From CAYVQE01 sp964454005 (GTDB lineage Bacteria; Myxococcota; B64-G9): 64,000 nucleotides of DNA. Under the pieces are notes generated by a model, which saw nothing but the letters and a program-made list of their open reading frames with translations, was not told the DNA's origin and ran no database searches. The stretch spans positions 31,573 to 95,572 of the forward strand of contig CAYVQE010000007.1 in the NCBI GenBank assembly GCA_964454005.1, given 5' to 3'. Shown here one piece after another: positions 48,776 through 57,239 of the stretch; within the stretch, counting starts at the first letter, position 1, and the number at the start of each line of letters is the position of its first letter. Position numbers and translations under genes: made by a program.

Positions 48776-48807
48776 GGTCGCCTGTTGAATCGGCGGAGGG
48801 CAGCGGG

Positions 48808-51800
48808 ATGCGATTCTATGCGGGCGGACGGCCGTGGGGCGAGATCCTGCCCCGCTATGCATTTCTGGAGCCATTGCTGGCCGACCGGCGGGTGCTGGAG
48901 ATCGGCTGCGGCGATGGCACCGGCGCGCAGGGCCTGCTCGATCGCGGCGCCAGCGAGGTGGTCGGTCTGGAGCGGCCGGGCCCGGAGTTCGAGGCCGCCC
49001 TGGAGGCTCCGGGCCGGCCGGGGTTGTCCTTCCGTGCCCTGGACGAACGGCAGCTCGACTTGTCGAGCGCATCGTTCGATGTCGTCATCGCCTTCGGCCT
49101 GGCCGACCGGATGGATCCGATAATCGTGGCCGAGATCGAACGCGTGTTGACGCCGACCGGGTTTCTGGTCACCGCCCTGCGCAATCCGCACCACGTGCCC
49201 TGGACGGGACTGGCGCCGGATGCCGCGGAGCCGACGGCCTTCGAGCGTTTCGTGTCCTGGTTGCAGGACCGCTTCGTCCGCGTCAGCCTGTTCGCTCAGT
49301 CCCCGTTCGTGGGCTTTTCGCTGGGCTGGATGGGCGCAGACGCCGAGGAGCTGCCGTTGGAGATGGACTCGAGCCTGCTCCCCGAAGGGGCCGAGGACGT
49401 GGCCTACTACCTGGCGGTCTGCGGTCGCGAGCCGGTGACCTTCGAGTCCCAGTCCCTGATCCAACTCCCGTACCCGGTCGTGGTCAGCGAGGTGCACGCC
49501 GGTCGCGACCGGCGCCCGCCGGCCGCGCCGGACGGGGATCCCGGTGCCGCCGGCGCCGCGCTGCGGCGGCGGTTGGCCGACCGCGAGCGGCGGTTGCACC
49601 TGGTCGGCCAGGACCTGGCGCGGCGCCACACTGCGGTGAACGCGGCCCGGGCGGCGCGCGACTCGGCGCTGGCCGCCGCCGAAGATCTACAGGCACAGCT
49701 GCGCCGGGCGCTCGCCGAACGGGACGAAATGGCTGTCCGCCACGGGGAGCAAGAGAAGCTGGCCACCCAACTCGAGGCGCGTCGCGAAGAGCTGCTCGGC
49801 CAGCTGGCCTTGCTCGAGAGCCGGCTGGCCGAGGAGGACAGCCAGTCCGAAGCCTTGCGCCATGAGGTCATGCGCCGTGAGCGCACCATCGAGCGGCTGC
49901 GCGCCGACGTCCAGCAGCACGAGCAAGACCGCGTCGGCATTCAGCGCCAGCTGCTCAACCCACTGATCGGGCGTGACGACGACGACAGCCTGGCCCCCGA
50001 GGAGGTTCCTCGGTTGTTGCGGCTGGCCGCCCAGGAACGCGACGAGCAGGCTGCCGAACGCCGGCGGCTCGAGGACGAGAACGAGCGCTTGCGGCGTCAA
50101 CGGACCGAGCAAGCCGAGCGGCTCGATCGGCTGGCCGCTCAGCAGGATCGCGCGCAGCAGCAGGCCCGGCAGCAGGATCGGCAGCTCGACACGCTGCGGG
50201 CTGAGGTGGCCGAGAAAGCGAGCTGGCTCGAGGCGGTGCGTTCAGAATGCGAGCGGCTCGAGGCCGAGCGGGATGAGCGCGACGAGCGTATCGCCGGGCT
50301 CGACCGCCAGATCGACCAGCTGCGGCGCGAGGCCGAGCGGCAGCGCGCGCGGACCACGGAGCACGAGGCGCGCAACGCGGCGCTGCAGGGCGAGAACGAG
50401 CGTTTGCGCCGGACGGCCGCCGAGTTCGAGGCCGAGCTGGATGGCGGCCGCCGGGAGCGGGTGGAGCTGCAGACCGAAATCAGGGCCCTCGAAGCGGTCG
50501 CCGAGCAGCGCCAGGCCCAGCTCGGCGAGCTGCGCCATCAGCTCGAGCAGGCCCGCGGTGAGCTGGACGAGCGCAATCGCGCTTTGGTCGAAAGCGAGCA
50601 AGGGTCCGACGAACTCGAGCAGCGGATAGCACGGCTGGAAGCCCGAGGCACAGAGATCGACGCCGCCCGCCAGGCGGCCGAGCGCCGGTCCGCCGATCTG
50701 GAACAGCAGCGCGCCGCTGCAGCCCAACGGGCCGACACCCTGGCCGCGGCCCGGGATGCCCTGGCCGGCGAGCTGGCCGATCGCGAGGAAGAGCTGCGGC
50801 GGTTGCGCCGCCGCCTGACCGAGCAGAGTAGCCACCAGGCCGAACTCGAGAGCCAGCTCAGCGAGCAGGGCAACCGCCAGCGCGAGCTGGAATCCGATCT
50901 GGTGGCCCTGATCAACCGCCTCGAAGAGGGCCAGGAGCGGGACCAGGACCGCCAGCGCCTGGTGTCCGGGCTCGAGCAACGTCTGGACAGCCAGGCCGGC
51001 GAGCTGGAGGACTACCGGGAGAAGATCGACGAGCTGACCCGCGAGCTCTATACCGCCCGCAGGCAGGAAGAGGATCTGACTGCGGCCATGGATCTGTTGC
51101 GCGCCGCCCTGGTCGAGGAGCAGCAGTCCCGCGAGGAGATGGAATCCCGGCTGGCCCACCTGGATCTGCGCGGGACCGAGGAACAAGAGGAACTGCGCCG
51201 CCGGTTGACCGATGCCGAGGCCGAGTTGGCCGACAGCCGGCGCCGACTGGAGCAGCAGCGGAGCAACCAGAGTCGCGACCAGCAGGCCGTCGAGCGGCTG
51301 CGCGCCGAGGCCCAGCGCAGCCGGCGCGAGCAGGAGCGGCTCGAAGATCGCCTGGCCGAGGCCCAGGACCGGCTGAGCCAGGTCGAATCGAAGCGCCAGC
51401 GGGCGGTGGAGCTCGAGCGGGAGCTGGACTGGCAGCGCAACGAACTCGAACGGAGCCAGGCCGAGCTGCGGGCCCGCGCCGAGGAGAACGAGCGCCTGTC
51501 GCTCCAGCTGGAGCAGAGCCAGGCTGAAGCCGGCGATCTGCAGGCCGAGATCGATCGCCTCGGCGAGCGCGCCGCGGCGAGGGCCGATGACCGCGAGCAA
51601 TGGCGCCGGCGCACCACCGAGGCCGAACGTCGCCTGGCCGCTCTGGAGCCGGAGCTGGTCGCCGGTCGCCGCCGGAACGAGCAGCTCGAGGCCAAGCTGC
51701 GCGACGGAGACGAGCGGATCGCGGCGCTGGAGCAGAGCCTGGCCGACGGGCAGCGGGAGGCGGACGAAGTCCGGCGTCAACTCGAGCGTGAACGCGACCG

Positions 51801-52800
51801 AAACCGCGAGCTGAACGCGCGCATCGAGCAGGTCGGCCGTGAAGCCGAACAGATCGAACACCGCGCGCGCGAGGATCTCGAACTGGCGGCCGAACGCGAG
51901 CAGACGCTGCAAGAGCGCCTGGCGGCGCTGCAGCGCCAGATGGCCGAGCTGGAGGAGGGCACCGGCCTGGAGTTGTCCTCGCTCGGCGAGCAGATCCGCC
52001 GGCGCGAGGAACAGATGCAGTCGTTGACCGAACGGCTGGCCGAGTTGGACGAGCGGCGTGGCTGGTGGGAACACCGAGCCGGCGAGTTGGAGCGCGAGCG
52101 CGATCTGCTGGAGCAGCAGAACGGCGCCGACGCGCAGCCGCACGACGAACCGGCTCGCCGGCGCGAGGAGCAGGCCCGGGCCGAAGAGCAGAGCCGACAG
52201 GCCATCGAGCGGATCGGGCTGGAACGCGATCAGTGGCGCGAGCAGGCCGAGCGGCTCAGCGGTGAGCTGAGCGAGCAGAAAGCCGCCATCGAGGACCTGG
52301 CCCGCCAGCTCGAGCGGCGGGTCGCCGAGCAGCACCAGGCACCGCCGCCCGCCGACGGGACCCAACAGGTCGCCACCGCCCGCGTCCGCAGCCTGGAATC
52401 GCAGCTGCGCGAGGCCCAGGAGCGGGTGCGCACGCTCGAAGCGCGCCTGGCCGAATCCCGGGTCGATCTGGAACGCAGCCGAGCGGCCCTCGAACAGCGG
52501 CAGCAGCAGCAGCAGCAGCAAGTCCAGCGGGCCGATGCGGCCGAGCGCCGTTGCCGTTTGCTGGAGCAACAATCCGGCAGCGGCCGGCCGGCGCCGGAGC
52601 GCAGCGCCGAGCTGGCGCGGATGGAGGCCGAGGTGCGGGTGGCCCGGCGCCGGATCGGCGAGTTGGAGGGTGACATCACCCGCATGCGGGTCGAGGCGGC
52701 CTCCCGCGAGGAAAACCTGAGGCGCGAGGTCGATACCTTGTCGCAACGGTTGCGCCAGCGCGAACCCGAGGGCGGTGAATCGCCGCCGCCGGCGGGTTGA
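48808..52800 (+). CDS. SAM-dependent methyltransferase fused to a giant coiled coil
   Basis: A 1,330-residue protein. Residues 1 to about 230 are a class I SAM-dependent methyltransferase: motif I VLEIGCGDG (29-37), the acidic LERPG loop after it, SFDVVIAFGLADRM (motif IV region) and RVLTPTGFLVTAL. From about residue 250 to 1,320 it is nearly uninterrupted coiled coil, rich in Glu, Arg, Gln and Leu, with a Gln run near residue 1,235. There is no membrane segment. The start at 48808 follows GGAGG; the open frame upstream runs through the promoter. It could be a filament- or pole-forming scaffold that carries an enzyme. Its substrate is unknown. Confidence 0.82.
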   Translation: MRFYAGGRPWGEILPRYAFLEPLLADRRVLEIGCGDGTGAQGLLDRGASEVVGLERPGPEFEAALEAPGRPGLSFRALDERQLDLSSASFDVVIAFGLADRMDPIIVAEIERVLTPTGFLVTALRNPHHVPWTGLAPDAAEPTAFERFVSWLQDRFVRVSLFAQSPFVGFSLGWMGADAEELPLEMDSSLLPEGAEDVAYYLAVCGREPVTFESQSLIQLPYPVVVSEVHAGRDRRPPAAPDGDPGAAGAALRRRLADRERRLHLVGQDLARRHTAVNAARAARDSALAAAEDLQAQLRRALAERDEMAVRHGEQEKLATQLEARREELLGQLALLESRLAEEDSQSEALRHEVMRRERTIERLRADVQQHEQDRVGIQRQLLNPLIGRDDDDSLAPEEVPRLLRLAAQERDEQAAERRRLEDENERLRRQRTEQAERLDRLAAQQDRAQQQARQQDRQLDTLRAEVAEKASWLEAVRSECERLEAERDERDERIAGLDRQIDQLRREAERQRARTTEHEARNAALQGENERLRRTAAEFEAELDGGRRERVELQTEIRALEAVAEQRQAQLGELRHQLEQARGELDERNRALVESEQGSDELEQRIARLEARGTEIDAARQAAERRSADLEQQRAAAAQRADTLAAARDALAGELADREEELRRLRRRLTEQSSHQAELESQLSEQGNRQRELESDLVALINRLEEGQERDQDRQRLVSGLEQRLDSQAGELEDYREKIDELTRELYTARRQEEDLTAAMDLLRAALVEEQQSREEMESRLAHLDLRGTEEQEELRRRLTDAEAELADSRRRLEQQRSNQSRDQQAVERLRAEAQRSRREQERLEDRLAEAQDRLSQVESKRQRAVELERELDWQRNELERSQAELRARAEENERLSLQLEQSQAEAGDLQAEIDRLGERAAARADDREQWRRRTTEAERRLAALEPELVAGRRRNEQLEAKLRDGDERIAALEQSLADGQREADEVRRQLERERDRNRELNARIEQVGREAEQIEHRAREDLELAAEREQTLQERLAALQRQMAELEEGTGLELSSLGEQIRRREEQMQSLTERLAELDERRGWWEHRAGELERERDLLEQQNGADAQPHDEPARRREEQARAEEQSRQAIERIGLERDQWREQAERLSGELSEQKAAIEDLARQLERRVAEQHQAPPPADGTQQVATARVRSLESQLREAQERVRTLEARLAESRVDLERSRAALEQRQQQQQQQVQRADAAERRCRLLEQQSGSGRPAPERSAELARMEAEVRVARRRIGELEGDITRMRVEAASREENLRREVDTLSQRLRQREPEGGESPPPAG
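52501..52521. repeat. CAG trinucleotide run
   Basis: Six CAG codons followed by CAA encode a Gln run within the coiled coil. Slippage would change the length in steps of one residue. Confidence 0.75.
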
Positions 52801-52825
52801 GCGCGGTTGCCAGGAGGGAGGCGTC

Positions 52826-54169
52826 ATGCGGCGGGCGGCGCTGGCCGACGAGGCATTGCAGCACCTGAAGACCCTGGTGGCCTTCGACACCACCAATCCG
52901 CCGGGCAACGAGCTGCCGGCAGCACGCTACCTGCACGGGGTGCTGTCGGATGCCGGTCTGGAGCCGGTGGTGATCGAGTCGGCGCCCGGCCGGGGCAACG
53001 TGGTGGCTCGGATCGCCGGGCAGGGCAACGGCTCTCCGTTGCTGCTGTTCAGCCACCTGGACGTAGTGGCAGCCGAGCCCGAGCACTGGGACCTGCCGCC
53101 CTTTGCCGCCGCCGAGCGCGACGGCTATCTGTACGGCCGCGGCACCCTGGACATGAAGCAGATGACCGCCATGTCGCTGGCCGCCATGCTAGAGCAACAG
53201 CGCAGCGGCCGGCGCCCGCAGCGAGATCTGATCTTCGCCGCCGTGGCCGACGAGGAGACCGGCGGCGAGCTGGGGGCGGCCCACCTGGTGCGCGAGCACC
53301 CCGACCTGATCCGCGCCGGCTGGGCGCTGTGCGAGATCGGCGGATTTAGGATCGACATCAAGGGCCGCATCTTCTACCCGGTGCAGGTAGCCGAGCGCGG
53401 TTGCGCCTGGTGTCGGGTGCGCTTTGCCGGCGATCCGGGCCACGGTTCGGTTCCCGATCCGGATAGCGCGGTGGCCGAGATGTGTCGCGCGCTGGCGCGG
53501 CTGCAGCGCCGGGGGCTACCGCTGCACGTCACCCCGCCGATGCGCTCGTTCATCGAGGCGGTGGCCGCCCGCCAGCCCCTCCACGTGCGCACCGTCATGC
53601 GCGGCTTGCTCACGGGGCCGACGCACCGCTTGTGTCGGATGCTGATGGACGCCGAGCAGGCGCGCTTGATGGACGCGCAGCTGCACAATACGGCTGTGCC
53701 GACGGTGGTGCGGGCCGGCGAGAAGCAGAACGTCATCCCCTCGACGGCCGAGGTCGACATCGACGGCCGCGTGCTGCCGGGACAGACCTGGGCCGGCTTC
53801 CGCGCCGAGCTGCAGGCGGTGTTGGGACCGCGGGCCGAGATCGAGCTGACGCGTTGGCTCGAACCGGTGGTCCACCCCAGCGACACGCCTTTGTTCGGCG
53901 TCATCGAGGCGGTGATCGGCGAGCGCGAGCCGGACGCCGCGGTGGTGCCGTACCTGCTGACCGGCTTCACCGACGCCAAACATCTGGATACGTTGGGCGT
54001 CGTGACCTATGGCTTTTCGCCCATGTACAACGACCCGGACGAGCGTTTCGCCAAGCTGGCCCACGGCCACAACGAGCGCATCGGCCTGGACGCCTTCCGC
54101 TGGGGCGTCGGCGCGCTTTGCGAGACGGTGGATCGCTTCTGCCACCGGTCGGATCGGGGTGACCGGTGA
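52826..54169 (+). CDS. M20-family metallopeptidase
   Basis: A 447-residue di-zinc peptidase of the M20/ArgE/DapE group. Metal ligands and catalytic residues are recognisable: H77-x-D79 in LFSHLDVV, D109 in GRGTLDMK, and E143-E144 in VADEETGG (catalytic Glu and a ligand), with the last ligand His in AHGHNERI. The middle is a dimerisation (lid) domain with a GHGSVPDPDSAV segment. No signal peptide is present, so it is cytoplasmic. AGGAGGGAGG precedes the ATG. The natural substrate, such as an acyl amino acid or dipeptide, cannot be told. The stop overlaps the next GTG. Confidence 0.92.
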   Translation: MRRAALADEALQHLKTLVAFDTTNPPGNELPAARYLHGVLSDAGLEPVVIESAPGRGNVVARIAGQGNGSPLLLFSHLDVVAAEPEHWDLPPFAAAERDGYLYGRGTLDMKQMTAMSLAAMLEQQRSGRRPQRDLIFAAVADEETGGELGAAHLVREHPDLIRAGWALCEIGGFRIDIKGRIFYPVQVAERGCAWCRVRFAGDPGHGSVPDPDSAVAEMCRALARLQRRGLPLHVTPPMRSFIEAVAARQPLHVRTVMRGLLTGPTHRLCRMLMDAEQARLMDAQLHNTAVPTVVRAGEKQNVIPSTAEVDIDGRVLPGQTWAGFRAELQAVLGPRAEIELTRWLEPVVHPSDTPLFGVIEAVIGEREPDAAVVPYLLTGFTDAKHLDTLGVVTYGFSPMYNDPDERFAKLAHGHNERIGLDAFRWGVGALCETVDRFCHRSDRGDR

Positions 54170-54720
54170 ACCGGCGGCTGACCGGTCGGCCCGCGGCCGC
54201 CGGCTGCACCGCGCGGCTCGCGGCGGGATTGCTGTTGTTGTCGCTACTGGGTCCGACCGCGGCCAGGGCCGAGATGGAGCTGGTGCGCTGCGGCAGCGAT
54301 GACTGGCGCATGCGCCTGGCGGCCGGCCTGGGCCCGCGCCTCTATCTGGAGCACGAGCGCATCCAGTTCGCCTTCGGCTCCGACCTGTGGCTGCGCCTGG
54401 TGGGCCCGCTGGCGGTGGGGGTGGGGGTGGATGCCGGGGTCATCGAACACACCGAGCTGGTCACCGCCTTGGCCTTGCGGCTGCACCTGTTGCGCTCCTG
54501 CAAGCTGGAGCTGGCGGCCGAGGCGCGCGGCGGGGTGTGGTTCGCCCCGGGGCGCGACGCGGTCGACCCCAGCGGGACCTTCTCGCTCGGGCTGGCGCTG
54601 GCCCACGATTTGGGTGAACGATTCTACGTGGTCGGACGCTTGGGCGGCGGCATGGTGGTGCGCAGCGGCCGCGGTGGATTCATGGAGTTGAGCATCGATG
54701 TGGGCTTGCGGCTGTTTTGA
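54166..54720 (+). CDS. Small outer-membrane beta-barrel-like protein
   Basis: A 184-residue exported protein with a signal peptide ending near ARAEM, followed by alternating strands (LRLVGPLAVGVGVDAGV, FYVVGRLGGGMVV) and a C-terminal strand ending in Phe (VGLRLF), the usual signal for outer-membrane barrel assembly. It would make an eight-strand barrel. The GTG start overlaps the M20 stop. Function unknown. Confidence 0.68.
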   Translation: MNRRLTGRPAAAGCTARLAAGLLLLSLLGPTAARAEMELVRCGSDDWRMRLAAGLGPRLYLEHERIQFAFGSDLWLRLVGPLAVGVGVDAGVIEHTELVTALALRLHLLRSCKLELAAEARGGVWFAPGRDAVDPSGTFSLGLALAHDLGERFYVVGRLGGGMVVRSGRGGFMELSIDVGLRLF

Positions 54721-54746
54721 GCCCGATCGGTGCGGCGGAGAACGAG

Positions 54747-55160
54747 ATGCGAGCACGAGCGATCGGCGGTCTGTTGGCTTGTCTGTGGTTGGCGAGCGCT
54801 TGCGGCGAAGGCGAGCCGGCCGCGCCCAGCTATCTGTTCTACGGCACGATCACCTCGATATCGGTCGACGCCAGCGGCGCCTGGGCCTACGTGCGGTTGG
54901 TGGAGTCGGGTGGGACGGTGGAAGACGCCACCCTGTACAAAGCCGGCTGTCAGCTGACCGGGCCGAGATGCGACTACCAGATCAACCGGGTGCTCGAAGG
55001 CCAGTACACGGTGTACGGGTTGATCGATCTGGACGGCGATGCCGACTGGGACGAACCCCGGCCCGACAGCGGCGACCTGATCGCGCCGGGTCGGCCGCTG
55101 ATGCTGTTGAGCCGCACGGCGATGGATTTTCCGGACGAGGCCTGGCGGTTGCTGCCGTGA
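54747..55160 (+). CDS. Small putative lipoprotein, unknown function
   Basis: A 137-residue exported protein. The ATG at 54747 follows GGAG and opens a signal peptide ending in LASAC (C20), a lipobox. The mature part has two further cysteines and an acidic loop (DLDGDADWDEP) that may bind calcium. It resembles small beta-sandwich domains exposed on the surface, and is similar in style to the lipoprotein at 2598-3035, though I cannot show homology. Confidence 0.68.
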   Translation: MRARAIGGLLACLWLASACGEGEPAAPSYLFYGTITSISVDASGAWAYVRLVESGGTVEDATLYKAGCQLTGPRCDYQINRVLEGQYTVYGLIDLDGDADWDEPRPDSGDLIAPGRPLMLLSRTAMDFPDEAWRLLP

Positions 55161-55167
55161 ACCCGGT

Positions 55168-55197
55168 TTGACAGCCGGGGATGGCCATCGCTACCAT
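55168..55197 (+). promoter_or_regulatory. Promoter abutting the ATG at 55206
   Basis: A perfect TTGACA at 55168-55173, an 18-nt spacer and TACCAT at 55192-55197. Only 8 nt separate the -10 box from the ATG, so the transcript is likely to be leaderless. Confidence 0.6.
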
Positions 55198-55205
55198 CGG
55201 CGATC

Positions 55206-56825
55206 ATGAACGGCGAACGCTATCTCGGTTGCTTGGTGCTGGGCTTCTTGTTGTGGGCGGGGTGTGCGGGGCTCGACCCGCAGGTCAAACGCGGCGACGA
55301 GTTGGCCAAAGCCGGTCTGCTCGGTGAGGCGCTCGATGCCTATGGGGCCGCGGCCGAGCGGGCGCCCGACGATCCCGAGATCGAGGCCCGCATCCTACGC
55401 ACCCGACGCTCCCTGGCAGAGGAGATCAACGCCGACGGCCTGCGCCTGCTCGAGGCCGGCGACGTCGAGGCCGCGTTGCAGGCCTTAAAACGAGCCGTCG
55501 CGCTTCATCCGCAGGGGCCTTACCAGCGCAACTTGAAGAAGGCCGCTCTGCAGCGCGTCGGAGCGGGCCATCGGGCCATCGAGGAGAAGCAGTTCGCCAA
55601 GGCCGTCGCCATCTTCAAAGGCTTGCTCGAGGAGCTGCCGCGGCTGAAGCGTGCCGAGCGCGGCCTGAACGACGCCCGTCTGGCCTGGGGCGAGGTGCTG
55701 CTGCGCAAGGCAGCCGATTTCCAGCAGCGCGGGTTGCCGGGCAACGCCCTGATCGAGCTGGTGCGCTTGCGCCGAATCGCCGGCGATTACGCCGATGCAC
55801 CCGCGCGTGAACGCCAGGTCCGGGACGCGCTGGCGCAAGCCGCCCGTTTCGGTTACCGGGTCGCGCCGGCCCGGGTGCGCCGGCGCCTGTTGGCACTGAC
55901 CGCCGATCTGGTCCAGCGGGTACAGCGGGCCGAGCTGCCCGCGTGCCCGCATGCCGGTGTCGCCGACGACGGCGATCGGGCGCCGCACGTGCGGCTGTCG
56001 ATCGGTGTCAAGCGTCGGCGAATCCGGGATGAACGGTCGATGCGAATGGGCCAGCAGAAGTACCAGTCAGGCACTCGACCGGTGGACAACCCGGCCTTTT
56101 TGAAGCTGGAAGACGAGATCGAAAAGGTCCGCCGGGCCATCGCTGCGCTCGAGCAGAAGGTCGCCGAGGACGCAACCGAGGTCGAGCAGATCCGCCAGGC
56201 CTTCGCCGACGCCGGGCCCAGTGATGACGAGCAGGCGCTGCGCGAGCGGTTGATCGCGGCCGAGAAGCTGCAGGCAAAGCACAATCGACAGCTGGCCGAG
56301 CTGCGCGAGCGGGCGGTTGCGATGCGCAACCAGCTGTCACAGACCCCGCGCGAGCTCCAGGAGCCGGTCTACGACATGCACGACTACGAGATCGTCAAGG
56401 TCGACCGGACCCTGGAGCTGAAGGCCGAAGTGACCGCCCGCAGCGACAACGGCCAGGTGCTGTTGAACGGGGTAGCACTCTCGGCCAGCGCCGGTACCGC
56501 CGACGAGACCAACCCGGCCGCACCGCGTTACGGCGTCGAGGCCGACCCGCTGGAGTTTCCCAAATCGGCCGAGGAGCTGGAAGCCGCGGCGGCAGCCGCC
56601 CTGACGGCCGATGTGGCCGCGCGGCTGGGCGATTTGTGCCAGCGCTGGCAGGGGGAGATTTTGGAGCGGGCGCGCCAGGCGGGCAAGGAGGCGGCGATCG
56701 AGGCGATCGAGGACTACGTGTTGTATCTGCTGGCCACCAGCGAGGCACCGCCTGCCGATCTGGTCCGGTTTTTGGCCGAGCAACGCGACTTCAAGGCCAT
56801 CGAGGCGTTGCGGCAGGCGCCCTGA
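55206..56825 (+). CDS. TPR-like repeat lipoprotein
   Basis: A 539-residue exported protein. The signal ends in WAGC (C20), a lipobox. Residues 25-160 have TPR-like helices (AKAGLLGEALDAYGAAAERAPDD), followed by an Arg-rich region (about 215-275), a coiled coil (about 295-380) and an Ala-rich helical C-terminus. No enzyme motif is seen. No Shine-Dalgarno box precedes the ATG and a consensus promoter ends 8 nt before it, so translation is probably leaderless. It may be a scaffold of an envelope complex. Confidence 0.75.
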   Translation: MNGERYLGCLVLGFLLWAGCAGLDPQVKRGDELAKAGLLGEALDAYGAAAERAPDDPEIEARILRTRRSLAEEINADGLRLLEAGDVEAALQALKRAVALHPQGPYQRNLKKAALQRVGAGHRAIEEKQFAKAVAIFKGLLEELPRLKRAERGLNDARLAWGEVLLRKAADFQQRGLPGNALIELVRLRRIAGDYADAPARERQVRDALAQAARFGYRVAPARVRRRLLALTADLVQRVQRAELPACPHAGVADDGDRAPHVRLSIGVKRRRIRDERSMRMGQQKYQSGTRPVDNPAFLKLEDEIEKVRRAIAALEQKVAEDATEVEQIRQAFADAGPSDDEQALRERLIAAEKLQAKHNRQLAELRERAVAMRNQLSQTPRELQEPVYDMHDYEIVKVDRTLELKAEVTARSDNGQVLLNGVALSASAGTADETNPAAPRYGVEADPLEFPKSAEELEAAAAAALTADVAARLGDLCQRWQGEILERARQAGKEAAIEAIEDYVLYLLATSEAPPADLVRFLAEQRDFKAIEALRQAP

Positions 56826-56843
56826 CACCCGCCCCCACCGGAT

Positions 56844-57197
56844 TCATTCGCCGCTATCGTCGTGCTCCTCCACCGTGCTGCCGCCGGCCGGCGCGTCGGT
56901 CGGCGGCGCGGCGGAGTCGGACTCCGGGTTGAGCATGGCCTTCAAATTCTTGTAAGCGCCGAAGCGAACCACCTTCTTGCGCGGGATGCGGATGCGCTCG
57001 CCGGTGCGGGGGTTGCGGCCGTCGCGGGCCCGGTGGACCCGCACCCGCAGCACGCCCAGGCCCGGCAGCACGAATTGGCCATCGCTGGCCAGCTTTTTCA
57101 TGGCCAGTGTGACCAGGCCGTCGTAGAAGCGGTTGATGTTGGCCTTGCTGATCCCGGAGGCGCGCATGATGCCTTCGACCATCTCGTCTCGGTTCAT
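56844..57197 (-). CDS. HU/IHF-family DNA-binding protein
   Basis: A 117-residue histone-like protein of the HU/IHF family. The DNA-binding arm signature is RNPRTGERIRIPRKKVVRF and the helical start is MNRDEMVEGIMRASGISKANI. About 20 extra residues at the C-terminus are acidic and Pro-rich (PTDAPAGGSTVEEHDDSGE), unlike E. coli HU. The start at 57197 has AAGGAAGG upstream. It lies downstream of purF with a 42-nt gap and on the same strand, so co-transcription is possible. Confidence 0.9.
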   Translation of the reverse strand: MNRDEMVEGIMRASGISKANINRFYDGLVTLAMKKLASDGQFVLPGLGVLRVRVHRARDGRNPRTGERIRIPRKKVVRFGAYKNLKAMLNPESDSAAPPTDAPAGGSTVEEHDDSGE

Positions 57198-57239
57198 GGA
57201 TCCCTTCCTTCTGCCCCCGCCAGACGGCAACCGGGGCGT

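Larger units (their letters stand above)
48505..48807. other. Divergent promoter region
   Basis: This 303-bp stretch between divergent genes holds one promoter for each: 48568-48597 (minus) and 48746-48775 (plus). Nothing else is recognisable. Confidence 0.7.

Noticed and set aside
50242..52908. An 888-codon open frame on the minus strand opposite the coiled-coil gene.
   Set aside because: It is antisense to a high-GC gene full of Glu/Arg/Gln codons. Its translation is repetitive Leu/Gln/Ala with no domain, and it lacks a start signal.
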